A stretch of 12,071 nucleotides of DNA from Patescibacteria group bacterium (GCA_023485715.1 JAMCZG010000066.1:1-12071); one strand, 5' to 3'; positions 5,714 through 11,447 are shown, numbered from the stretch's first letter. The notes: generated by a model not told the origin, from the sequence alone. Translations and numbers: made by a program.

Positions 5714-6312
5714 CTAGGTATACAGGACCAAAACATAAATTAGCTAGAAAAACAGGAGTAAACGTCTTGGATAAAACTACGGGAAGTCTTGCGAGGCGCT
5801 TAAATGTGCCACCCGGAGTTCACGGCCGGAAAAGAAAAAGAGGACTTTCAGAGTTTGGTCAGCAGCTTAAAGAGAAACAGAAAGCAAAGGCGATTTACGG
5901 AATTTTAGAAAAACAATTCAAGAATATGGTAAATTCGGTCCAAAAGAAAAGAGGAGAAACAGGAGGGCTTCTTATCTCGCTTCTTGAGACAAGACTCGAT
6001 AATGTAGTTTACAGGCTCGGTTTCGCGAAAACTAGGTTTATGGGAAGGCAACTTGTTTCCCATAGACACATTCTTGTTAACGGAAAGATATTAAATATTC
6101 CATCGTATCAGGTTAAAAAAGACGATGTTATTTCACTTAATACATCGGTCCAAAAAAATCCCCAGATTTTAAAACTACTCGAAGAAAAAACGGAAGTTTT
6201 ACCGTTTTTACAGCGTAAAGGAATGTCAGGAAAGCTTGTAAGAACGCCTATTACCTCGGATTTGGAAGTTCCCTTTGATACACAGTTGATCATTGAATAT
6301 TATTCAAGATAA
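5710..6312 (+). CDS. rpsD: 30S ribosomal protein S4 (uS4), zinc-free form
   Basis: uS4 nucleates 30S assembly by binding the 5' domain of 16S rRNA, and in many bacteria it represses its own operon. The 200 residues start MARYTGPKHKLARKTGVNV with none of the CxxC cysteines of the zinc form. PPGVHGRKRKRGLSEFG follows, then an S4 RNA-binding domain from about Glu93 (LETRLDNVVYRLGFAKTRFMGRQLVSHRHILVNG) and the ending LIIEYYSR. The start is fixed by a good SD (GGAGGG, 5698-5703) six bases upstream, held in the loop of a perfect hairpin. The rpoA -35 box lies in its last codons. Confidence 0.96.
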   Translation: MARYTGPKHKLARKTGVNVLDKTTGSLARRLNVPPGVHGRKRKRGLSEFGQQLKEKQKAKAIYGILEKQFKNMVNSVQKKRGETGGLLISLLETRLDNVVYRLGFAKTRFMGRQLVSHRHILVNGKILNIPSYQVKKDDVISLNTSVQKNPQILKLLEEKTEVLPFLQRKGMSGKLVRTPITSDLEVPFDTQLIIEYYSR

Positions 6313-6321
6313 TGGTAAAAT
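6293..6321 (+). promoter_or_regulatory. Internal promoter for rpoA (near-leaderless start)
   Basis: TTGAAT (-35, 6293-6298), a 17-base spacer and TAAAAT (-10, 6316-6321) with the extended-10 TG at 6313-6314 lie across the rpsD end. Only eight bases separate the -10 box from the rpoA ATG at 6330, and there is no SD. The predicted transcript begins at or within a few bases of the start codon. It allows alpha-subunit synthesis independent of the ribosomal genes upstream. Confidence 0.6.
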
Positions 6322-6329
6322 AGATCTTT

Positions 6330-7256
6330 ATGTTAGAGCCAACTTTCAAGATAAAAGAGGAAAACGCGACAGGAGACTATTGTAAGTTTTTAATAGAACC
6401 TTTAGAGCCTGGATATGGTCATACGATCGGAAACGCTTTAAGGCGGGTTCTCCTTACCTCGATTCCGGGTGCAGCCATAACGTCGGTTAAGATTTCGGGA
6501 GTCAGGCATAGATTCTCCGCGGTCACTGGACTTAAAGAAAACATAGTCGATCTACTTTTAAACATTAAAGGAATAAGTTTTAAACTTTTAGATTCAAAAA
6601 CCACAGCCACGGCAACTCTTTCGGTAAAAGGTGTTAAAGAAATACACGCGAAAGATATAGAACTTTCAGGTGGCGTCGAAATCGTAAACCCAGATCATTA
6701 TTTGGGTTTATTAACCGACAAAAAAGCAAAACTTGATATCGAATTTACGATCGAAAGAGGGTATGGATATTCGCTTTCGGAAGAGCGAAAATCGAATACA
6801 TTGGGAGTTATCCCGACAGACGCAATATTTAGCCCGGTAAGGCGCGTAAATTACGCGATCGAGGCGACCCGTGTCGGTCGACAGACAAACCTCGATAAGC
6901 TTATTTTAGAAGTATGGACAAACGGTTCTGTTGCTCCGAAAGACGCGTTAACAGCAGCGAGTAAAGTTTTATCTTCGTATTTCCTTCAGATATATGAACC
7001 AAAAGCAGCAACGATGCCGGCAGAAGGCGTTGCGATTAGCCCGTCGGTTTCGGAAGACATCTTAAAACTCATGATTGATGAACTCGATTTACCGACAAGA
7101 ATTTATAATAGTCTTCGAAACGGCGGAATCGAAACCTTAGGACAGCTTTTAGGAACATCCAGAAAAGATTTAATGTCGATGCGAAATATGGGCGCAAAAT
7201 CGATCGGAATTATCGAAGAGAAACTCAGAGAAAAAGGAATATCATTGACTGTTTAA
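6330..7256 (+). CDS. rpoA: DNA-directed RNA polymerase subunit alpha
   Basis: The alpha dimer is the scaffold for assembling beta and beta' and its C-terminal domain touches promoter DNA and activators. At 308 residues it is slightly short of the E. coli length (329). The N-terminal domain (about 1-225) shows FLIEPLEPGYGHTIGNALRRVLLTSIPGAAI and GVRHRFSAVTGLKENIVDLLLNIK. The C-terminal domain (about 248-308) shows LDLPTRIYNSLRNGGIETLGQLLG and MRNMGAKSIGIIEEKLREKGISL. Arg257 is the likely counterpart of E. coli Arg265, the key UP-element contact. The domains are joined by a short linker. It has its own probable promoter and lies between rpsD and rplQ as usual. Confidence 0.97.
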   Translation: MLEPTFKIKEENATGDYCKFLIEPLEPGYGHTIGNALRRVLLTSIPGAAITSVKISGVRHRFSAVTGLKENIVDLLLNIKGISFKLLDSKTTATATLSVKGVKEIHAKDIELSGGVEIVNPDHYLGLLTDKKAKLDIEFTIERGYGYSLSEERKSNTLGVIPTDAIFSPVRRVNYAIEATRVGRQTNLDKLILEVWTNGSVAPKDALTAASKVLSSYFLQIYEPKAATMPAEGVAISPSVSEDILKLMIDELDLPTRIYNSLRNGGIETLGQLLGTSRKDLMSMRNMGAKSIGIIEEKLREKGISLTV

Positions 7257-7354
7257 TCAGTTTTCAGTTATCAGTTGTCGGATTCTGGTTGGTCAGTTTT
7301 CAGTTTTACAGTCGACCGATAGACTGGAATCTGAAAGCGAGAAACAGAAAATCG
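7255..7354 (+). repeat. TCAGTT-rich imperfect inverted repeat before rplQ
   Basis: The outer arms AATCAGT (7255-7261) and ACTGATT (7348-7354) are reverse complements. The centre has CAGTC (7309-7313) against GACTG (7322-7326). The 13-mer TCAGTTTTCAGTT is directly repeated at 7257-7269 and 7293-7305. The element fills most of the rpoA-rplQ gap and shares GTTGGTCAG-xx-TTCAG with the element upstream of rpsM. I see no gene or promoter in it. Confidence 0.6.
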
Positions 7355-7370
7355 ATGACTGATTTTTTAT

Positions 7371-7883
7371 ATGCGGAAAAATGTTTTCGGAAGACAATTT
7401 AAAAGAGACACAAACGAAAGAAAGGCCTTATTTAAGGGCTTAATGTCATCTTTGGTTTTAGAGGGAAGGATTCAAACAACCGAAGAAAAGGCAAAAGCGA
7501 TCCGCGGTAAAATCGAAAAATTAGTAACAAGAACCAGAAAAACACAAACTTCGAATTACAATTTTTTACAAGAGTATTTGTCGCCCGATGCATTAAAAGC
7601 GATGGTTTCTGAAATTGCGCCGAGATTCAAACAAAGACAGGGTGGATACACAAGGATTATAAAACTTGGAAATAGAGTGTCGGACAATGCAGGAATGGCT
7701 TTTATTGAATGGGTTGATCATCAGGAGGTTTTGGACAAAAAAATATTAGAAAATAAAGAAAGGGCTGAAAAGAAAACCCTTCGGCAAGCTCAGGGCAAGG
7801 CAAAAAAACTGAAAAAAGAAAATAAAAAGCCGGTTAAAGCGGGAAAGAAATCAAGTTCAAAAGAATCAAAAAAGAAAAAATAA
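7371..7883 (+). CDS. rplQ: 50S ribosomal protein L17 (bL17), C-terminally extended
   Basis: bL17 sits near the polypeptide exit tunnel of the large subunit. The canonical domain occupies about residues 1-118: FGRQFKRDTNERKALFKGLMSSLVLEGRIQTTEEKAKAIRGKIEKLVT, then RQGGYTRIIKLGNRVSDNAGMAFIEWVD. The protein runs to 170 residues because of a Lys/Ser-rich tail ending ESKKKK. Residues 136-142 (TLRQAQG) come from a 19-base dispersed-repeat-like sequence at 7777-7795. No SD is visible before the ATG. The stop is two bases before rplM, so those two are likely coupled. Confidence 0.95.
   Translation: MRKNVFGRQFKRDTNERKALFKGLMSSLVLEGRIQTTEEKAKAIRGKIEKLVTRTRKTQTSNYNFLQEYLSPDALKAMVSEIAPRFKQRQGGYTRIIKLGNRVSDNAGMAFIEWVDHQEVLDKKILENKERAEKKTLRQAQGKAKKLKKENKKPVKAGKKSSSKESKKKK
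7777..7795 (+). repeat. CCCTTCGGCAAGCTCAGGG element within rplQ
   Basis: This 19-base sequence with CCCT/AGGG ends is one base different from CCCTTCGACAAGCTCAGGG, a short palindromic repeat I recall as dispersed in many unrelated bacterial genomes, often read in proteins as TLRQAQG or FDKLR. Here it encodes TLRQAQG in the L17 tail. The family link is from memory, not a search. Confidence 0.6.
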
Positions 7884-7885
7884 CT

Positions 7886-8296
7886 ATGACGAAATCAACA
7901 AAATTATCAGAAATTAAAAGAACATGGCATTTAATCGATGCGAAAGATAAAGTTTTGGGAAGAATTTCTACCGAAATCGCAGAGTTATTAATGGGTAAAG
8001 GAAAGTCTTATTTTGTAAGAAATTTAGATTGTGGGGATTACGTTGTTGTTGCAAACGCGAAATACGTTAAAGTTACGGGGAAAAAAGAAACTCAAAAGAC
8101 TTATTTCAACTATTCGGGATATCCGGGCGGATTAAAAGTACAAACTTTGGGAAATTTAAGACAAAATAAACCCGAGGCAATAATAACACACGCGGTAAAA
8201 GGGATGTTGCCCCAAAACAGATTAAGAGATAAAATGTTACAAAGATTATATGTTTTTCCAGAGGAAGAGCATGTATACAAAGATAAATTCAAATAA
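7886..8296 (+). CDS. rplM: 50S ribosomal protein L13 (uL13)
   Basis: uL13 is an early-assembly large-subunit protein. The 136 residues contain the family signatures RTWHLIDAKDKVLGRISTEIAELLMGKGK near the N-terminus, DCGDYVVVANAKYVKVTGKK, YSGYPGGLK, and AVKGMLPQNRLRDKMLQRLYVFPEEEH. The C-terminus is marginally shorter than E. coli L13 (142). It starts two bases after the rplQ stop and is followed five bases later by rpsI, the normal rplM-rpsI pair. Here the pair is joined directly to the rpoA-rplQ cluster. Confidence 0.96.
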   Translation: MTKSTKLSEIKRTWHLIDAKDKVLGRISTEIAELLMGKGKSYFVRNLDCGDYVVVANAKYVKVTGKKETQKTYFNYSGYPGGLKVQTLGNLRQNKPEAIITHAVKGMLPQNRLRDKMLQRLYVFPEEEHVYKDKFK

Positions 8297-8301
8297 ATAA
8301 T

Positions 8302-8754
8302 ATGACAAAAACAGTAAATAAAAACGATTTTATTTTTGCAGTCGGAAGACGAAGAGAAGCGATCGCAAGAGTGAGACTTTATAAAATTCATAAAGCAGGG
8401 CTTTTGTGGGGTGACAAGGAAATTAAAAAAGGCGAGATTTACGTTAATAAAAAACCGATCCCAGAATATTTTAGCGGCGAAGTTTCAAGATCTATTTACA
8501 CGCTACCTTTTATATCCACAAACACTTTAGATAAATATACAATTACAATAAATGTTACAGGGGGAGGAATATCTGGTCAAATCTACGCAGTAGTTCACGG
8601 AATTTCGAGAGCACTTTCCAAGCTAGATCGCGAAAACTTTAGACCCTTACTCAAGAAAAAAGGATTACTTACTCGAGATCCAAGAGCGAGAGAAAGAAGA
8701 AAAGTCGGAACCGGTGGAAAAGCGAGACGTAAGAAACAATCTCCAAAGAGATAA
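8302..8754 (+). CDS. rpsI: 30S ribosomal protein S9 (uS9)
   Basis: uS9 lies in the 30S head, and its C-terminal tail reaches the P-site tRNA anticodon stem. Typical sequences are FAVGRRREAIARVRLYK (12-28), an IYVNKKPIPEYFSG loop, GGISGQIYAVVHGISRALSKLD, and LTRDPRARERRKVGTGGKARRKKQSPKR. The terminal KR contacts tRNA. The N-terminus is about 10 residues longer than the shortest S9 forms. A hairpin overlapping its stop (8754-8770) marks the end of the ribosomal block. Confidence 0.96.
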   Translation: MTKTVNKNDFIFAVGRRREAIARVRLYKIHKAGLLWGDKEIKKGEIYVNKKPIPEYFSGEVSRSIYTLPFISTNTLDKYTITINVTGGGISGQIYAVVHGISRALSKLDRENFRPLLKKKGLLTRDPRARERRKVGTGGKARRKKQSPKR

Positions 8755-8770
8755 TTCTGCAGGGCAGAAT
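8754..8770 (+). repeat. Perfect 7-3-7 hairpin after rpsI
   Basis: ATTCTGC-AGG-GCAGAAT forms a perfect stem starting at the last base of the rpsI stop. It lacks a downstream T tract (AGATTACG follows), so it is not a convincing intrinsic terminator. It may instead stabilise the 3' end of the ribosomal transcript. It has the same 7-bp stem and 3-base loop as 3684-3700 and 10397-10413. Confidence 0.55.
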
Positions 8771-8787
8771 AGATTACGATTAAAAGT

Positions 8788-9303
8788 ATGAATCTGTTTA
8801 AAAGATTTTTAACTTTAGTAGTTTCCTTTTTAATATTTTATTCTTTCCCGATAAAAACTTATGCCTTTTGCCCTGTGTGTGCTGTAGCCGTGGGTGCTGG
8901 CGTTGGTCTTTCGAGATGGCTCGGAATCGACGATACCGTAACCGGTCTTTGGATAGGGGCATTAACAGTATCTTTAATAATGTGGACGATAAACTGGCTC
9001 GATCAGAAGAAAATTAAATTTATCGGAAGAAAAATAATCACAACGGTGACTTATTATTTATTAATCGTTGTTCCTTTATTTTATACCGGAATAATGGGTC
9101 ATCCCTTGAACAAACTCTGGGGGATCGACCGATTATTAATTGGTATAATAGTTGGAAGCGTTGCGTTTTTGGCGAGTGTTTTATTATACGAAGTGCTCAA
9201 AAAAAGAAATAACGGACATTCGTATTTCCCTTCCCAAAAAATCGTGATGCCGATCGGGACACTTATTATATTAAGTTTAATATTTTACTTTTTAACAAAA
9301 TAA
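8788..9303 (+). CDS. Unknown membrane protein with signal segment and CPVC motif
   Basis: I do not recognise a named family. The 171-residue protein begins with a signal-like segment (KR at 5-6, hydrophobic 7-22, possible cleavage after Thr-Tyr-Ala at 24-26). Immediately after it comes CPVC (28-31), then a glycine-rich AVGAGVGLSRWLGIDD. Four further hydrophobic segments follow at about 51-71, 83-103, 115-137 and 152-170, with the lysine-rich loops expected on the cytoplasmic side. The CxxC next to the membrane suggests a thiol-redox or metal role on the outer face; this is inference only. It follows rpsI by 33 bases and is one base from the next gene, so the two probably act together. Confidence 0.75.
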   Translation: MNLFKRFLTLVVSFLIFYSFPIKTYAFCPVCAVAVGAGVGLSRWLGIDDTVTGLWIGALTVSLIMWTINWLDQKKIKFIGRKIITTVTYYLLIVVPLFYTGIMGHPLNKLWGIDRLLIGIIVGSVAFLASVLLYEVLKKRNNGHSYFPSQKIVMPIGTLIILSLIFYFLTK

Positions 9304-9304
9304 T

Positions 9305-9829
9305 ATGAACAAAAAAGACGAGATCGAAAAATTGATCAATAAGCTCACTGAAACAAAAAAGGGGAAGCTTGATCTTTCATCGGATGAGGATTTAAGTATT
9401 GCGATAATGAATCTTATTAGCATCGAAGAACATTTTTTCTTCACGGGAGCAAAGACGGGAAAACCAGGATATTACGATCTTTTATATAAAGCGCGCGAAA
9501 TAAGAAAAGACCTTCTTAAAAAAATCGTCAAAGACCCGGAAGGCGAAATTTGGTGTATATCAAAACATCTTTTAGCGTCGACGATGCGGCTTATGGAAGT
9601 CGGAACAAAGCAATTAAGTAAAGGCAACAAAAAAGAAGCAGAAGATCTTTTTCAAAAAGCTTATGATTTATACTCACTTTTTTGGGGAATAAATCTAAAG
9701 GCGATCGACCTTGGTGAAGTTAAAAAAATCGATGACGATAAACTAGATAATAAAGATAAGGAAAAAAACGGAGTTTTTGGAAAGCTTAATCAACTTGTCA
9801 AAAAAGCTATTGATTGTTGCCTCGAATAA
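9305..9829 (+). CDS. Unknown soluble helical protein paired with the CPVC membrane protein
   Basis: This 174-residue charged protein is rich in helices, with no signal or membrane segment. Its most distinctive stretches are IEEHFFFTGAKTGKPGYYDLLYKAREIRKDLLKK (about 37-70), EGEIWCISKHLLASTMRLMEVGTKQL (about 79-104), and KKEAEDLFQKAYDLYSLFWGINLKAID, which has the spacing of a TPR-like helix pair. The C-terminus ends AIDCCLE with two adjacent cysteines. I recall similar proteins in CPR genomes but no function. It starts one base after the upstream stop (TAATATG), indicating coupling. A cytosolic partner or adaptor for the membrane protein is a guess. Confidence 0.72.
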   Translation: MNKKDEIEKLINKLTETKKGKLDLSSDEDLSIAIMNLISIEEHFFFTGAKTGKPGYYDLLYKAREIRKDLLKKIVKDPEGEIWCISKHLLASTMRLMEVGTKQLSKGNKKEAEDLFQKAYDLYSLFWGINLKAIDLGEVKKIDDDKLDNKDKEKNGVFGKLNQLVKKAIDCCLE

Positions 9830-9837
9830 AACCAAGA

Positions 9838-9929
9838 ATAAATCCAGCACGTCCGCAGTTCACTAAAAAGTTATCTTTGGTATTTTTTCCACAGAATTTA
9901 ATACTCTGTAAAAAAGGTGCTGGATTTAT
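9838..9929. repeat. 92-base element with 13-bp perfect inverted ends
   Basis: ATAAATCCAGCAC (9838-9850) is the exact reverse complement of GTGCTGGATTTAT (9917-9929), with 66 bases between. An inner stem ACAGA (9891-9895)/TCTGT (9905-9909) lies near the right arm, and T or A runs occur at 9883-9888 and 9910-9915. It sits between convergent genes (ends at 9829 and 9935) and could act as a two-way terminator, a structured RNA, or a miniature inverted-repeat element. No clear target-site duplication is visible. Confidence 0.65.
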
Positions 9930-9934
9930 AAATT

Positions 9935-10222
9935 TTACCCTCTTTGTTTTCGAAAACAATCTCCACAAAGTACTGGTCTGTCTCCTCTTGGTTGAAAAGG
10001 AACCATGTCCTTTTTTCCGCATTCGGAACACGTGATTTCGAACATTTGTCGATCTCCTCCACGTCTGTCTCCCATTCGGGCTTTTTTCAAAGCTCGACAA
10101 TCCGGGCATCTGACTGGTGCGTTTTGAAAACCTTTTTGCTGATAAAATTCCTGTTCTGCCGCTGTCCAAACGAATGGTTTGCCACAGTCTCGGCAAGTTA
10201 GGTTTTGATCTTGAAAAGCCAT
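9935..10222 (-). CDS. Double zinc-ribbon protein (zf-trcl plus CxxC-x17-CxxC)
   Basis: This 95-residue protein has eight cysteines in two modules. Cys10/Cys13 with Cys39/Cys42 form a probable zinc ribbon of the zf-trcl type (TCRDCGKPFVWTAAEQEFY...APVRCPDC). Cys65/Cys68 with Cys86/Cys89 have exactly 17 residues between the pairs, the CxxC-x17-CxxC signature, with the typical PFxPRGDRPVLCxDCF. Such proteins are frequent in CPR and related genomes; they are thought to bind nucleic acid or ribosomes, but no function is established. The start is fixed by a very strong SD (AGGAGGTGA on the minus strand, 10233-10241). It has its own promoter at 10324-10352. A 16-bp palindrome (TTGTTTTCGAAAACAA, 9944-9959) covers its last codons. 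Confidence 0.85.
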   Translation of the reverse strand: MAFQDQNLTCRDCGKPFVWTAAEQEFYQQKGFQNAPVRCPDCRALKKARMGDRRGGDRQMFEITCSECGKKDMVPFQPRGDRPVLCGDCFRKQRG

Positions 10223-10232
10223 TTTAATTGAT

Positions 10233-10241
10233 TCACCTCCT
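10233..10241 (-). promoter_or_regulatory. Strong SD for the zinc-ribbon gene
   Basis: AGGAGGTGA on the minus strand is a full-length anti-SD match ten bases from the ATG. It stands out because most genes in the window have no SD. Confidence 0.85.
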
Positions 10242-10272
10242 CTTGAACTTTTACTGAATTTTTCCTTTTACT

Positions 10273-10292
10273 CCTCTGAGTTCAGAAAGAGG
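10273..10292 (-). promoter_or_regulatory. Leader hairpin of the zinc-ribbon mRNA
   Basis: CCTCT (10273-10277) and AGAGG (10288-10292) are complementary, and TCTGA (10275-10279) can alternatively pair with TCAGA (10282-10286). Two competing small stems thus lie in the roughly 95-base 5' leader, upstream of the SD. Any regulatory role is speculative. Confidence 0.35.
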
Positions 10293-10323
10293 CAAGGGGT
10301 ATCCAGCTGGTTCTATTACTCAT

Positions 10324-10352
10324 ATTGTATAGTATTGTTGACTAAATAGCAA
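10324..10352 (-). promoter_or_regulatory. Promoter for the zinc-ribbon gene
   Basis: Read on the minus strand, TTGCTA (10347-10352), a 17-base spacer and TACAAT (10324-10329) make a good sigma-70-like promoter. The start would be near 10317, giving a leader of about 95 bases before the ATG at 10222. Confidence 0.65.
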
Positions 10353-10396
10353 GTAAGGCTACCAAACTATCACGATATCCATCCCAGCTTAGCCTC

Positions 10397-10413
10397 GCAA
10401 GGCGTCGCCTTGC
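10397..10413. repeat. Perfect 7-3-7 hairpin GCAAGGC-GTC-GCCTTGC
   Basis: This is a GC-rich perfect stem with a 3-base loop in A+T-rich non-coding DNA. Its architecture matches the hairpins in map and after rpsI. It lacks a T tract and lies upstream of both divergent promoters, so termination is unlikely. Confidence 0.6.
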
Positions 10414-10443
10414 AAGAGTAGCTTATCCGTTAAAAAGCTATTT

Positions 10444-10563
10444 CACCGTTTCCAACCGTTACCCGTTCCAAAATGGGTAGAATTCGGGAAATACTCGTTA
10501 ATCGAAGCTAAGTATACCCGTTTAATCGGTTAATAACGGGTTTTAACGGTTCCATAACCGGTT
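10444..10563. repeat. Cluster of AACCGTT/ACCCGTT motifs in both orientations
   Basis: The 10223-10631 gap has no gene. Besides the leader, two promoters and a hairpin it holds this cluster: CACCGTT (10444-10450 region), AACCGTT (10454-10460), ACCCGTT (10461-10467), ACCCGTT (10516-10522), AACGGGT (10535-10541), AACGGTT (10545-10551) and AACCGGTT near 10556. The 10516 and 10535 copies form a perfect inverted pair, and 10454-10467 is inverted at 10535-10551 with a 3-base insertion. This looks like a binding-site array for a regulator, replication or recombination protein; which one is unknown. Confidence 0.55.
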
Positions 10564-10579
10564 TAAGGCCCTAAAACCT

Positions 10580-10603
10580 CCGATTACGCCCCGAAGGCGG
10601 AAG
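10580..10603. repeat. Flanking repeat, upstream copy (CCGATTACGCCC...)
   Basis: This begins CCGATTACGCCCCGAAGG and ends CGGAAG. It matches 11448-11470 with two substitutions and one missing base, in the same orientation. It includes a CGCC/GGCG mini-stem and lies just upstream of the extended -10 of the unknown ORF. Confidence 0.7.
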
Positions 10604-10616
10604 TGGCTTACTTTTG

Positions 10617-10625
10617 TGTTATACT
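10617..10625 (+). promoter_or_regulatory. Extended -10 promoter of the unknown ORF
   Basis: TGTTATACT (TG at 10617-10618, TATACT at 10620-10625) is an extended -10 box with no recognisable -35. The ATG at 10632 falls six bases after it, at the expected transcription start, so the mRNA would be leaderless. Confidence 0.5.
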
Positions 10626-10631
10626 AGAAAT

Positions 10632-10784
10632 ATGGATGCTGATGGAGGTCAAGAAACTGGTATTAGGTTGACTAATCAAGAGTCTAATACTAATTAAATT
10701 CAGCGCCAGATTTTAGAAAGGGCTCAGCAAATCTTATAAGCCTCAAAAGCTATTACTTTAACTTACCCTAACGAGGCTGGGTTT
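10632..10784 (+). pseudogene. In-frame 5' extension of the unknown ORF, broken by two TAA codons
   Basis: From ATG 10632 the frame reads 21 codons (MDADGGQETGIRLTNQESNTN), TAA (10695-10697), 13 codons (IQRQILERAQQIL), TAA (10737-10739), then ASKAITLTYPNEAGF straight into the downstream ORF without a frame change. The segments read as one amphipathic helix region if each TAA stood for Glu or Gln (each one base change away). Together with the promoter at 10617 this suggests a former 255-codon gene with two nonsense changes. Readthrough is a less likely alternative. Confidence 0.55.
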
Positions 10785-11396
10785 TTGGTAAAAACTCAAG
10801 GTTGTAACCCTGATTACGAACATGGTAGCCAAGTCCGTCTTGCTATGCTCAAAAAACCCAGATCGTTTGGACGAGACGAGATATGCATGGCATTAGTTAA
10901 TAATATTTCAGACCGGAATCCAGTCACTCTTGGTGCAGGTTTAGTACAAGCTATGCAAGGAAAAAGATCAAAACATGAAATTGCCATAATGCGCTTTGTG
11001 CAGACGCCTTATCAACAATTAAGAGGGGGTGGTACTGTGACTAAAATAATTATGTCCGATACAGATCCTACTCTTACTGGTACTTTCTCCAAAAAAGGAG
11101 AAGTCTATCCACACCGGATTAAATCTGATGTCCCAACTTTTGCAGAACATTGGCAGTCAGGAAACGCTCAATTAGCGGACACGGCGATATATGATGCATT
11201 TAGTGTTCACCGTGTCTTTACAGAGCAAGATTATAAAGACATATTGGATGCTCTTAATCATCATAAGCTTGACTCAGGTCTTACCGATAAGGTCGCAAAG
11301 AATGAAGACAAAATGCGATTAGCCAAGTCTAGTCGTGAACCAATTGATATTACTCCTCAGCCTAAAGCGCTACCGCCCGTTGCAACAGAAAAATAG
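10785..11396 (+). CDS. Unrecognised protein (3' open part of an interrupted gene)
   Basis: I do not recognise the family. The open part gives up to 203 residues from a TTG at 10785. It could also be read from the second TAA at 10737. No SD precedes the TTG, so its translation start is doubtful. The product is hydrophilic, with no signal, membrane segment or cysteine cluster. Landmarks are GRDEICMALVNNISDRNPVTLGAG, an EIAIMRFVQTPYQQLRGGGTV stretch and a Lys/Pro-rich end (ITPQPKALPPVATEK). It uses more T-ending codons such as GCT, ACT and CTT than the ribosomal genes. This, the isolated promoter and the flanking repeats fit a horizontally acquired or decaying gene. It stops at TAG with TAA directly after it. 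Confidence 0.5.
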   Translation: MVKTQGCNPDYEHGSQVRLAMLKKPRSFGRDEICMALVNNISDRNPVTLGAGLVQAMQGKRSKHEIAIMRFVQTPYQQLRGGGTVTKIIMSDTDPTLTGTFSKKGEVYPHRIKSDVPTFAEHWQSGNAQLADTAIYDAFSVHRVFTEQDYKDILDALNHHKLDSGLTDKVAKNEDKMRLAKSSREPIDITPQPKALPPVATEK

Positions 11397-11447
11397 TAAC
11401 GAAGTATCTGCGCGCGTTATCTTCAAGATGAAGGAAATAAATTTTTC

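Noticed and set aside
9944..9959. 16-bp palindrome TTGTTTTCGAAAACAA as an operator
   Set aside because: It sits at the 3' end of the zinc-ribbon gene, away from any promoter; it may at most aid termination.
9814..10201. Plus-strand ORFs opposite the zinc-ribbon gene, and the overlapping minus-strand ORF at 9807-10196
   Set aside because: They have no family resemblance and lie across a gene with eight correctly spaced cysteines, a strong SD and a promoter.
10223..10631. tRNA, rRNA or CRISPR array in the large gene-free stretch
   Set aside because: No T-loop GGTTCGA-type sequence with cloverleaf arms is visible, and the repeats are short, uneven in spacing and in both orientations.
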